Shown: positions 53,558 to 61,504 of the stretch, piece by piece
How positions within the stretch are numbered: position 1 is the first letter of the stretch
How the letters are laid out: each line of letters opens with the position of its first letter
Assembly: GCF_004366355.1 (NCBI RefSeq)
Contig: NZ_SODV01000002.1
Span: forward strand, 2,396,768-2,460,767
Reading direction: 5' to 3'
DNA length: 64,000 nucleotides
Source of the DNA: Dinghuibacter silviterrae
GTDB taxonomy: Bacteria > Bacteroidota > Bacteroidia > Chitinophagales > Chitinophagaceae
The notes under the pieces: generated by a model
The model's input: the letters and a program-made list of their open reading frames with translations, nothing else
The model's database searches: none
Told to the model about the DNA's origin: nothing
Program-made: the position numbers and the translations under genes

Positions 53558-55363
53558 TTACTCTTTGATGAAACTCAAGGTCCCCCCTGGATCAAGCGAT
53601 AGGTAGTATAGGCCCGCCGGCAACCGGCTAACGTCCACGTCTACCCCCTCCCCGGGCCCGGCCACCGTTTTCGATTGTAGCAGTTTCCCCCCAACACTGT
53701 AGATAAAAATCCCCAACCTGTCCAGGCGCGTGGGCAAAGCAACATGCAGGGTACTGACCGCCGGGTTGGGATAGACTTTATAAGACAACGGGCCCCCATC
53801 CGATCGCAGGCTGACGACCGGAGAGTAGGTGGTCCAGCCGTTGTTGTCCACCTGTCGCAGCCGGTAATAGTTGGTGGTGGCAGGTACGGGCGTCGGATCG
53901 GTAAACGCGTATTCCTGCAATTGTGAGGTCGTCCCGTGGCCCTGTACCTCTCCGATCTCGCCGAAGTCACGCCCGTCGGTGGAGCGTTCGACGGCGAAAT
54001 AGGCGTTGTTGGTCTCCCAGGTGGTCGACCAGTTCAGCACGTTCCCCGTTTTGGTAGCGGTTCCGGTAAACGAGACCAGGTCCACCGGCAGCGGAATGAT
54101 CGACGCAAAAGTAAAAAACGACCCCGAAGGGATCTTGGCCGAACTAAGGGTGGTCGCGCCCCCCGTCAGGCTGATGTGCTGGGTGACGTTGGTGAAAGCC
54201 GCATCGGTGGCCACCAGCAGCACCGTGCTTTTGCTCCCGCTGTCCTGGGTGATCGCGATGTTCTGGTCCGTCCAGTTGGTCTTTTGCATCGTCCAGGTGC
54301 GGGGCATCGCATAATAGGTCACGCCCCCCGAGATGATCGTCCGGGTATAGGATGTGGCCTTGGCGTCGTCCCCCCAGATCATAAAGCTCCGGTCGTTGCT
54401 GATCGTTCCGGTGTTCGCAGAATTGGTCGCGGCGATGTTTGTCAGGGCGATCGTAGTTTGGAAACCGGTATTGCTGCTCCTCGACTGAAGCTGATTGAGC
54501 CCGCTGTTGTTATCCAGGGCCAGCCCCGCGATGTTGTTGGACCAGGTGGCGAGGGTCGCGGCGTTCCAGACCGTGGTACCTGTGCTGGACAGGTAATTCT
54601 GGGGCGCGGATCCGCCCAGCGTAAAGCCGTATTTCAGCGCCAGGTAAGAGCCGACCTGTTCCAGGTTCGCCGGGCTCAGGACGCTGGGATAAACGATGAC
54701 CTCGGCGATCGACCCGTTCCAACTGTTGGTGCCCCAGGCCGAGGCGCCCACCGTGCCGCTCCCCAGGTTGGTGTTGAAGTTTTCGGCGGTGGGACCCGTC
54801 ACCAGGTTGCCCACTCCGTATAAGTTCATATTGCCCCCGTTCCCCGCCCAGGTAGAGGTCAGCATCTGGGGTTGCCCGGTTTGCCAGAAACCGTTCGCGG
54901 TATTGAGGCTGGAACTGTAATACGACAATGTGCCCTGAGTGCCTGTGGCGCCCAGCGAATAACCGCTGGTGCCGGTGTTTTTGCCCCAGGACATCACGTA
55001 TTGGTTTCCGGTGACGGTCGCCGGGCTGGCCACCGCGATGATGGTGCGGGCATTCTTGCCGTTGGGCAAACCGGTGGTGCTAAACATACCTAAGCTGGCA
55101 CCCCCGGTGAAATAGACCACCGGGTTGAAGTTGACGTCGTAGGTGGCATCGTCCTGGTAGGTCGGTTGGGTACCAAACGGCTGCCAGGCAAAAGTGGCTG
55201 TGGCAGACTGATCGATCCAAAACCAGATCGAACTGCCATCCGTGGTGGAAGACGTGGAATTATAGTCGGCTCTTAGCCAAAGCGTGCTACCGGTAATGCC
55301 TCCTGGATTCTGGGCATGCGCAATAAAGGGGAGAATTGCAAAAAGGGTTAGTCGACGTTTCAC
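53558..55363 (-). CDS. T9SS type A surface protein with LamG-like domain
   Basis: From the GTG at 55363 the product is 601 residues with a clean signal peptide (VKRRLTLFAILPFIAHAQ). The N-terminal ~250 residues form a concanavalin/LamG-like domain (LWLRADYN, WNGSIAEVIVYPSVLSPANLEQVGSYLALKYG), frequent in Bacteroidota surface proteins. A middle beta region includes VDLVSFTGTATKTGNVLNWSTTWETNNAYFAVERSTDG. The last ~80 residues are a T9SS sorting domain (YKVYPNPAVSTLHVAL...GLYYLSL). An upstream in-frame GTG at 55408 would add 15 residues before the signal. The function is probably adhesion or matrix related. Confidence 0.8.
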   Translation of the reverse strand: MKRRLTLFAILPFIAHAQNPGGITGSTLWLRADYNSTSSTTDGSSIWFWIDQSATATFAWQPFGTQPTYQDDATYDVNFNPVVYFTGGASLGMFSTTGLPNGKNARTIIAVASPATVTGNQYVMSWGKNTGTSGYSLGATGTQGTLSYYSSSLNTANGFWQTGQPQMLTSTWAGNGGNMNLYGVGNLVTGPTAENFNTNLGSGTVGASAWGTNSWNGSIAEVIVYPSVLSPANLEQVGSYLALKYGFTLGGSAPQNYLSSTGTTVWNAATLATWSNNIAGLALDNNSGLNQLQSRSSNTGFQTTIALTNIAATNSANTGTISNDRSFMIWGDDAKATSYTRTIISGGVTYYAMPRTWTMQKTNWTDQNIAITQDSGSKSTVLLVATDAAFTNVTQHISLTGGATTLSSAKIPSGSFFTFASIIPLPVDLVSFTGTATKTGNVLNWSTTWETNNAYFAVERSTDGRDFGEIGEVQGHGTTSQLQEYAFTDPTPVPATTNYYRLRQVDNNGWTTYSPVVSLRSDGGPLSYKVYPNPAVSTLHVALPTRLDRLGIFIYSVGGKLLQSKTVAGPGEGVDVDVSRLPAGLYYLSLDPGGTLSFIKE

Positions 55364-55489
55364 GGGGTTTGGATTTGACTGCACAAAAACATAGTGCAAT
55401 CCACCCACGTGGGTCTCTTACGGGGTCACCCGTCCGGACTTCTTTCACAGAGGTAAGCATTACACTGCCACAATGTTAAGGATAAATCC

Positions 55490-56806
55490 TTATATGGCAA
55501 TGGGTTCCCAACCTTTTTCGTACGCCCGCCCCCAAAGCCGGTTTGCGGCCTCGTCGTGTAAGATGTGGCCGTTCGACGGATCGGTGTGTAGCACCCCTGA
55601 CGTTCTTTGCGCGATGTTGGCCAGTTGGCAAAGCAATACGCTTTTGTACCCAGAATCCACCGGCTGTGTCAACTTCGCCTCGCCCCGGATCGTGTCCACA
55701 AAGTTGTGGAAATGATAGAAGTCCAGGTTGCCCGTGGCGCTCACCGTATTGGTGGGGTCCGCCTTTTCATCCGGGGTCACCGCTTTGACAAGTTTGTTCT
55801 TCGTGTCGTAGATCTTATAATCGCCCCCGCCCAGGTTGACCAGGGTGCCCTTGTCGCCATAGATGATAAAACCGCGGCTTGACCCTTCGACGCCGTAATT
55901 GTTACAGCTCCTCCCCTCCCAGGTGATCGCCTTATTGTCACCGAACTCAAAGGTCGCCACCTGTGTATCCGGTGTCTGCCAGTCGTCCTTATAGGCGTAG
56001 CGGCCGCCCCCCGAGGTCACCTTGGTCGGGTAGTCGACGCCTAAGAACCAACGGCAGCAGTCGATCTCGTGCGTGCCGTTGTTACACGCCTCGCCCGTCC
56101 CCCAGTGCCAGAACCAGTGCCAGTTGTAGTGGACCAGATTGTCCTGGAAGGGTCTCCGCGGCGCCGGCCCCTGCCAAAGTTCGAAGTCCAGGGTGGACGG
56201 CACCGGGATGTGTTTCCCGACCCCGATCGACGCCCGGTTGTTTGTATACCACGCCTTTGCAAAATAGGTATTCCCGATCGCGCCATCCCGCACCTCCTGT
56301 ACCCCCTGGATCAGGGTCGGCATGGAACGCCGCTGGCTGCCCATCTGGACCGGCCGCCCCGTCTTCTGATACGCCGCCACTAGCAGCTCACCCTCGTGCG
56401 GGGTATGACAACAAGGCTTTTCTACGTAGACGGGTTTACCCGCCGCCACGCCCAACAGTGCCGCCGGGGCATGCCAGTGATCCGGGGAAGCAATGATCAA
56501 CGCGTCCAGGTCCGGGCGTTTCACCAGCTCGTGTATGTCTTTGATTAAGGTTGGTTTTCTCGCCGCGTCCTTCAGCGCGTCAAAGCCGTTTTTGATCGCC
56601 CCCTCTTCCACGTCGCAGATAAAGCCCACCTCCACATTCGGAAGCTGCGAAAAACACTTCGCCAGGTAAGCGCCCCGGCTGTGGACGCCCATGACACCCA
56701 CGACGACTTTATTCGACGGGGCGTTTTTACCAAATACGGGAAAATTCAGAATGGTGACGCCGGCAGCGGCGAGACTGGTGTCTTTTAGAAAGGTTCTACG
56801 ATGCAT
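55490..56806 (-). CDS. Tat-exported Gfo/Idh/MocA family oxidoreductase
   Basis: The 438-residue NAD(P)-dependent sugar oxidoreductase-like protein begins MHRRTFLKDTSLAAAGVTI, a twin-arginine signal. The Rossmann domain (VVVGVMGVHSRGAYLA, ICDVEEGAI, IIASPDHWHAPAAL) carries the catalytic-lysine motif VYVEKPCC. The C-terminal domain includes HYNWHWFWHWGTGEACNNGTHEIDCCRWFL. Exported members in Bacteroidota act on glycosides or sugar derivatives, some by an NAD-dependent hydrolytic mechanism. A 16-base palindrome (TAAGGATAAATCCTTA, 55477-55492) overlaps the stop codon. It diverges from the small lipoprotein gene. Confidence 0.88.
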   Translation of the reverse strand: MHRRTFLKDTSLAAAGVTILNFPVFGKNAPSNKVVVGVMGVHSRGAYLAKCFSQLPNVEVGFICDVEEGAIKNGFDALKDAARKPTLIKDIHELVKRPDLDALIIASPDHWHAPAALLGVAAGKPVYVEKPCCHTPHEGELLVAAYQKTGRPVQMGSQRRSMPTLIQGVQEVRDGAIGNTYFAKAWYTNNRASIGVGKHIPVPSTLDFELWQGPAPRRPFQDNLVHYNWHWFWHWGTGEACNNGTHEIDCCRWFLGVDYPTKVTSGGGRYAYKDDWQTPDTQVATFEFGDNKAITWEGRSCNNYGVEGSSRGFIIYGDKGTLVNLGGGDYKIYDTKNKLVKAVTPDEKADPTNTVSATGNLDFYHFHNFVDTIRGEAKLTQPVDSGYKSVLLCQLANIAQRTSGVLHTDPSNGHILHDEAANRLWGRAYEKGWEPIAI

Positions 56807-56894
56807 GGCAAGTACGTTGGTTGGTGAATAAAAGTAAGGGAATCGACCAACCCCGCCCGCGTTTTTTCGTATATTAGGACAGAATCAAGTTTAT

Positions 56895-57371
56895 ATGGGG
56901 CGTCTAATGTATGGAGTGGTAGCCGTGGCGTGTATGCTCTTTGCTGGCTGCGCCAAGCACGACGTGCGCCCTATCGACAACAACCCCTTACCCACGACGC
57001 CGCCCGCCCCCGGCCTCCCCACTTTTTACAGCGGTCCCAGCCACCCCCCGCCCCTGACCGGTGTCCGGGGAGATTTCTTTCTGGACGTGTCCGATAGTCT
57101 TTTGTATGGACCAAAATCGACCCTGGGCTGGGGCCACCCCGATACGCTCCCCGAGCAAGTCAATGTTTTTGCCGGCGGCCCCAGGCTCTGGACCGGTGGA
57201 GCCGCACCCGGCCCCACCGTCGGGAACATCCCCGACTTTTACCTCGACATGGTACACGCCAACCTGTACGGACCGAAAAGCGCCTCCGGCTGGGGCGCCA
57301 GCGTCACCCTGCCCGTCGCGGATACGTCAGTTACCCCCTCTGCCCCCCAGGGGAGCGGCCCTGTCGATTAA
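56895..57371 (+). CDS. Small lipoprotein with two 'DFYLD-LYGPK-GWG' repeats
   Basis: The 158-residue product has a lipoprotein signal ending MLFAGC. A proline-rich linker leads to two copies of a unit of about 60 residues whose core reads GDFFLDVSDSLLYGPKS..GWG and PDFYLDMVHANLYGPKS..GWG. This unit is common in Bacteroidota collagen-like and tail-fibre-like surface proteins. The last ~15 residues overlap, in antisense, the remnant of a LytTR gene, so the C-terminus may have been created by rearrangement. No function is assigned. Confidence 0.65.
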   Translation: MGRLMYGVVAVACMLFAGCAKHDVRPIDNNPLPTTPPAPGLPTFYSGPSHPPPLTGVRGDFFLDVSDSLLYGPKSTLGWGHPDTLPEQVNVFAGGPRLWTGGAAPGPTVGNIPDFYLDMVHANLYGPKSASGWGASVTLPVADTSVTPSAPQGSGPVD

Positions 57372-57449
57372 GCCCTTTTCGATCATCGCCATCAACGCGT
57401 CGCGGTAATTTTTCCCCACCGGAATCCGCTGCTCCCTAATCGTGGCTGC
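57327..57449 (-). pseudogene. Remnant of a LytTR-type DNA-binding domain (3' end only)
   Basis: The minus frame from 57449 to a TGA at 57327 reads AATIREQRIPVGKNYRDAL then MAMIEKGLIDR and a short Gly-rich end. 'IREQRIPVGKNYRDAL' matches the last strand and helix of LytTR response regulators (pattern 'g..ipvgrsYr..l'). Upstream the frame runs into a TAG within a 43-base hairpin region, so the rest of the gene is missing. A decayed response-regulator gene is the simplest reading. Confidence 0.5.
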
Positions 57450-57463
57450 CCGCCAGGCGCCGC

Positions 57464-57506
57464 CGCGCGTAGTTGTGCCTTCCGCCGATGCGTATAACTA
57501 CGCGCG
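57464..57506. repeat. Perfect 11-base inverted repeat with 21-base loop
   Basis: CGCGCGTAGTT at 57464-57474 is repeated in inverse as AACTACGCGCG at 57496-57506. No T-run follows on either strand, so it is not a standard terminator. It lies exactly where the LytTR remnant breaks off and upstream of the collagen-like lipoprotein gene. Confidence 0.6.
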
Positions 57507-57595
57507 ACCGATGATAGTTAATACGCTAAATGATCGTTATACCGCTTTGTGGTATTGACACCTGGCCGATGCAGGTATATGTTTGCAGCAAAAAG

Positions 57596-58135
57596 ATGAT
57601 GAAACAACGAATGCTTTTTGCTTACCTCCTGCTGATGGCGACGTTGTATATGTCGTGTTCCAAAACCGGGCCTGCGGGCCCGGCCGGTGCGACAGGTGCC
57701 ACCGGCGCTGCCGGTCCACAAGGCCCGCAAGGTGCCACGGGTACCGCCAACGTGATTTATTCCAACTGGAATACGGCCATCAACCTCCGGGATACCAACT
57801 TTGACGGCTCCAATTATGTGCTCATGACCCTGCTGGCCCCCTCCCTCACTTCAGCCGACCTCAACACCGCGACGGTCCTTGTGTACTTCACCTTTGGTGA
57901 TGGCGACTTTCCATTGCCTTATATGAATGACGCGGGAGGAAAGACGAGCATCATTTCATTTATACCCGAGGCAGGACAGATCCTGATCACGCGCTACACC
58001 ACCGACAATTCGGCTTCCGTCACGCTCGGAACCTTGAATCAATACCGTTTTGTGATTATTCCGGGTGGTGTAAACGTACCGGATTCGTTCGACTACGCCA
58101 CGGTATGTGCGTTCTACCACATCACCGAAAACTAA
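57596..58135 (+). CDS. Collagen-like repeat lipoprotein
   Basis: From ATG 57596 (a second ATG follows directly) the product is 179 residues. The signal ends TLYMSC, marking a lipoprotein. It is followed at once by Gly-x-x triplets (GPAGPAGATGATGAAGPQGPQGATG), then a C-terminal beta domain of about 130 residues ending VCAFYHITEN. Such proteins form surface trimers in Bacteroidota. An in-frame ATG at 57530 would put 22 unlikely residues before the signal. A terminator hairpin follows at 58184. Confidence 0.75.
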   Translation: MMKQRMLFAYLLLMATLYMSCSKTGPAGPAGATGATGAAGPQGPQGATGTANVIYSNWNTAINLRDTNFDGSNYVLMTLLAPSLTSADLNTATVLVYFTFGDGDFPLPYMNDAGGKTSIISFIPEAGQILITRYTTDNSASVTLGTLNQYRFVIIPGGVNVPDSFDYATVCAFYHITEN

Positions 58136-58183
58136 CAGTAAGCCTTCGTTATATAAGCAGTCGTTTTTGGTTAAATGCAAAGC

Positions 58184-58213
58184 AAAGGCGCCCTCTGTCT
58201 AGGGGGGGCCTTT
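58184..58213. terminator. Intrinsic terminator between convergent genes
   Basis: AAAGGCGCCCT and AGGGGGGGCCTTT pair around a short CTGTCT loop, and the stem is followed by TTTTG. The A/T-flanked stem could work in both directions. It separates the collagen-like lipoprotein gene from the convergent fucosidase gene. Confidence 0.7.
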
Positions 58214-58239
58214 TGTGTTGTTGCGCCGGGCGCGGATGC

Positions 58240-59838
58240 TTAGGCGAGGCCGCGGCCGTGGAGTTTCAGACAGTAGGCCAGGCTGCAAGGCGGCATCGCG
58301 GGTAGCGTGACCTTCAACCCTTCGCCGGTTTGGGTGAACGGCACCTTGCCGTACCCGAGTAGTTCCGCATGTTCTACATTTTCACTGCCGAGGGTGTGGA
58401 GGGTGACTTCCCAGTTCGCGGGCCAGCCCATGAAAAAGGCGTAGAGGTGCCCTTTTTTTGTGGTGAACCGGATGTCGTGTTCCCCCAGTTCCTGGCGCTT
58501 GCCCTCATTAAAGGAGGCACCGCCTTGTGTCGTGGCAGCCGCCGGGCTTTCCCCGTAGACTTTCCACGGGCGGGTGCCGTAGATCCCTTCGCTGTTGACG
58601 GCCATCCAGGCGGTGATGCCTTCCAATACTTTCAATTCGTCGTCATCCAACATGCCGCTGGCGGGCAACGGAAAATTGAGCATCAGGTTCCCGTTCCGGC
58701 TGACGATGTCCACCAGCAGGTCGACAACGGTTTTGGGGCTTTTATAGTGGCCCACGGTGGCGCGGTTGTAGTGCCAGTCGCCGATACAAGTGTCGGTTTG
58801 CCAGGGTTGTGGCCAGATGGATTGCACTACGCCTCTTTCCACGTCAAAGGCACAGGTACCCACTGCCGAATCTTCCTGGCGTTTGCTGGTATAAACGGCT
58901 TGGGGTTTGCCGCCGTTTTTAGCCGCGCTTTTGTTATACAGGTGGGCGAGGATATTCAGCCCATACGTTTCGAAGGGAATGGGCCCGTCGCAATACAACA
59001 GGTCCGGTTCGTACCGGTTGATCAGGTCCTGGATGCGCTGAAACCAGCGTTGTTTCCAGGCTTCGGAGATGGTATCCTCATTCCAGGGAAGGTCGTCCGC
59101 GAAAATGGTGGGGTCGTCCCCATAGAGGTCGGCCAACGCGGGATCCGCGCCGTCATAAGGTTTCCCTGCGAAGGGGCCGTCCTTGTCCGCGCCCTTGCTG
59201 ACCGAAAACCACTTTGGACTGATCCACAAGTGGTCGCTGATGCCGAAGTGCAATCCATGTTTGCGGGCCGCGTCCCTCCAAAGCCCGACGATGTCTTTGC
59301 CCGGCCCCATCTTGACCGAATTCCACCGGTTGTACGGAGAATCCCAAAGGTCAAAGTTGTCGTGGTGCGCGCCCATGCTCATAAAGTAGCGCGCGCCGGC
59401 TTTTTTATACAACCCCATGAGGTAGTCCGGGTCGAAACGTTCCGCCTTCCATTTAGGGATGGTGTCCTTGTATCCGGAACCGGGTTTGGAGGGGTGACCG
59501 TAGTGTTCGAGGTGGTACTTGTACTGGTCGCTGCCCTGGCGGTACATATTCCGTGCATACCAGTCCCCGGCTTCAATCGCCGACTGCGGGCCCCAGTGGG
59601 CCCAGATGCCGAATTTGGCGTTGCCAAACCATTCGGGGAGGGTGTAGGCTTGCAGCGAGGCGCGGGTGCCCTGGAAGGGGCCGGGCGCGATGGGGCCGGG
59701 GCCGCCTATCGCGCCGCCGAGGCCCGTTGTGCTGCCGTTGAGCGCGTCGCCGGCCAGCGCCGCCAGCGGCCGCAGTTGTTGCGCCGCCACCAGCGCGGTG
59801 ATCAATCGAAGCGCCTTGCGCCGGGAAACTTTAGACAT
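58240..59838 (-). CDS. GH29 alpha-L-fucosidase
   Basis: This is a retaining exo-fucosidase. The 532-residue product from ATG 59838 begins MSKVSRRKALRLITAL, a twin-arginine-like signal, followed by a Gly/Pro-rich stretch of about 25 residues. GH29 motifs include WFGNAKFGIWAHWGP, YFMSMGAHHDNFDLWDS, the nucleophile Asp284 in LLYCDGPIPF, and SRNGNLMLNFPL near the end of the barrel. The acid/base varies in this family and is not assigned. It follows uxaA by 10 bases, linking release of a deoxy sugar or related residue to sugar-acid catabolism. Confidence 0.88.
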   Translation of the reverse strand: MSKVSRRKALRLITALVAAQQLRPLAALAGDALNGSTTGLGGAIGGPGPIAPGPFQGTRASLQAYTLPEWFGNAKFGIWAHWGPQSAIEAGDWYARNMYRQGSDQYKYHLEHYGHPSKPGSGYKDTIPKWKAERFDPDYLMGLYKKAGARYFMSMGAHHDNFDLWDSPYNRWNSVKMGPGKDIVGLWRDAARKHGLHFGISDHLWISPKWFSVSKGADKDGPFAGKPYDGADPALADLYGDDPTIFADDLPWNEDTISEAWKQRWFQRIQDLINRYEPDLLYCDGPIPFETYGLNILAHLYNKSAAKNGGKPQAVYTSKRQEDSAVGTCAFDVERGVVQSIWPQPWQTDTCIGDWHYNRATVGHYKSPKTVVDLLVDIVSRNGNLMLNFPLPASGMLDDDELKVLEGITAWMAVNSEGIYGTRPWKVYGESPAAATTQGGASFNEGKRQELGEHDIRFTTKKGHLYAFFMGWPANWEVTLHTLGSENVEHAELLGYGKVPFTQTGEGLKVTLPAMPPCSLAYCLKLHGRGLA

Positions 59839-59848
59839 ATAAGCGATT

Positions 59849-61504
59849 TTAAAGCGACACCCCTCTTTTCCAAAGAATAAAATCATCCTGCCCATGACGC
59901 ACCGCCGCCACGGTGGTCTCCCCGCTGGCCACGCTGATGACGTAGTCGAGGATGCGTTCGCCGGCCTGGCGGATGGTCTCCTTGCCTTCGATGATGGTGC
60001 CGGTGTCGATGTCGATGATGTCGCGCATGCGTTCGAAAAGGGCGGTGTTGCTGGAAATCTTGACGACGGGGGTGATGGGGTTGCCGGTGGGCGTGCCGAG
60101 ACCTGTCGTAAAGAGGACGATGTTGGCGCCCGCGCCGACTTCCGCGGTGGTGGACTCGACGTCGTTGCCGGGGGTGCACAGGAGGTTGAGCCCGGGACGG
60201 GTCACCTTGTTGGGATAGTCGAGGACGTCAGCCACGGGGGAGGTGCCGCCTTTTTTGGCCGCGCCGGCGCTTTTGATGGCGTCGGTGATGAGTCCGTCTT
60301 TGATGTTGCCGGGCGAGGGGTTCATGTCGAAGCCGGAGCCAACGGCCTTGGCGCGATCGTTATAGGCGCGCATCAGGCTGCCGAATTGCGTGGCGAGGTC
60401 TTCGGTGACACAACGGTCGCTGAGGTTTTGCTCGACGCCGCAGAGTTCGGGGAATTCGGAGAGGATCACGGAGCCGCCTAAGGAGACCAACAGGTCGGAG
60501 GTGTAGCCGATCGCCGGGTTGGCCGAAATGCCGGAAAAACCATCGGAACCGCCGCATTCCAGGCCGATACACAGCTTGTCCAGCCCCGCGGGGGCGCGGT
60601 GGTTGGCATTGGCCAGCATGAGACCGGCAAACGTCTGGCGGATGGCTTCGCTGAGGAGGGCGCTTTCTTTGCCTATCTTTTGTTGTTCGAGGACGTAGAG
60701 GGGTTTGCTGAAGTGGGGGGAACGCCTGGCGATCTCCTCTTCCAGGATGCTGACCTGGGCGTTCTGGCAACCTAAAGAAAGCACCGTGGCGCCTGCCACG
60801 TTGGGGTGCGTGATGTACCCGGCCAGCAGACCGCAAAGGGCGCGGGCATCGTCGCGGGTGCCGCCGCAGCCGCCGTCGTGGACAAGGAATTTGATGCCAT
60901 CGACGTTGGGAAAAAGACGGTGGGCATGCCCGGCCTGGCCGTAGTCCGCGCGGAGGTCGGCCTGGAGGATGTCCTCGACCGCCTTTCCGGCCTTGTACAG
61001 CTCGATGAGCTGACGCGCCTGGTCCTGGTAGGTACGGTTGCGTCCGTAGCCCAGGTCCTCGACCAGCGCCTGCTGGAGGACTTGCAGGTTGCGGTTTTCG
61101 CAAAAAACCATCGGGATGACCACCCAATAGTTGGCAGTCCCGACGCTTCCGTCGGCGCGATGGTACCCGTTAAAGGTCCGGTCCGCAAAATTTTTGGTGT
61201 CCGGTCTTACCCAGTCGGTGTGCCGTGTGCCCACGTGGAAGTCACCGGCCGCGTGGTGGACGTTTTTGGTGTTGATCCAGCCGCCTTTGGGGATGGGCTC
61301 GGTCGCCTTGCCGACAAGGACGCCGTACATATAGATGGGGTCGCCGGGTTGCAGATCGACCGTCGCGAATTTATGCTTTGCTGGAACGGCGGAAGGCAGG
61401 CGGTACGTATGACCGTCGAGTTCTACATTTTCTCCGGCGCTCAGGTTGGCCAGGGCGACGCCCACATTATCGTCGTGGTGTACTTTTAAAACACGTTGTT
61501 GCAT
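59849..61504 (-). CDS. uxaA: Altronate dehydratase UxaA
   Basis: UxaA removes water from D-altronate to give 2-keto-3-deoxygluconate in the hexuronate pathway. The 551 residues contain the N-terminal SAF domain (LKVHHDDNVGVALANL) and the large dehydratase domain with YHRADGSVGTANYWVVIPMVFCENRN, HDGGCGG, LGCQNAQ, GLECGGSDGFSGISANPAIG and FTTGLGTPTGNPITPVVKISSN. The conserved cysteines and histidines fit its iron dependence. Its start overlaps the uxaB stop by one base, so the two are translationally coupled. Confidence 0.94.
   Translation of the reverse strand: MQQRVLKVHHDDNVGVALANLSAGENVELDGHTYRLPSAVPAKHKFATVDLQPGDPIYMYGVLVGKATEPIPKGGWINTKNVHHAAGDFHVGTRHTDWVRPDTKNFADRTFNGYHRADGSVGTANYWVVIPMVFCENRNLQVLQQALVEDLGYGRNRTYQDQARQLIELYKAGKAVEDILQADLRADYGQAGHAHRLFPNVDGIKFLVHDGGCGGTRDDARALCGLLAGYITHPNVAGATVLSLGCQNAQVSILEEEIARRSPHFSKPLYVLEQQKIGKESALLSEAIRQTFAGLMLANANHRAPAGLDKLCIGLECGGSDGFSGISANPAIGYTSDLLVSLGGSVILSEFPELCGVEQNLSDRCVTEDLATQFGSLMRAYNDRAKAVGSGFDMNPSPGNIKDGLITDAIKSAGAAKKGGTSPVADVLDYPNKVTRPGLNLLCTPGNDVESTTAEVGAGANIVLFTTGLGTPTGNPITPVVKISSNTALFERMRDIIDIDTGTIIEGKETIRQAGERILDYVISVASGETTVAAVRHGQDDFILWKRGVSL

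Noticed and set aside
55403-55414. Palindrome ACCCACGTGGGT upstream of the T9SS surface protein
   Set aside because: It is perfect but short and occurs once nearby, so I cannot tell an operator from chance.
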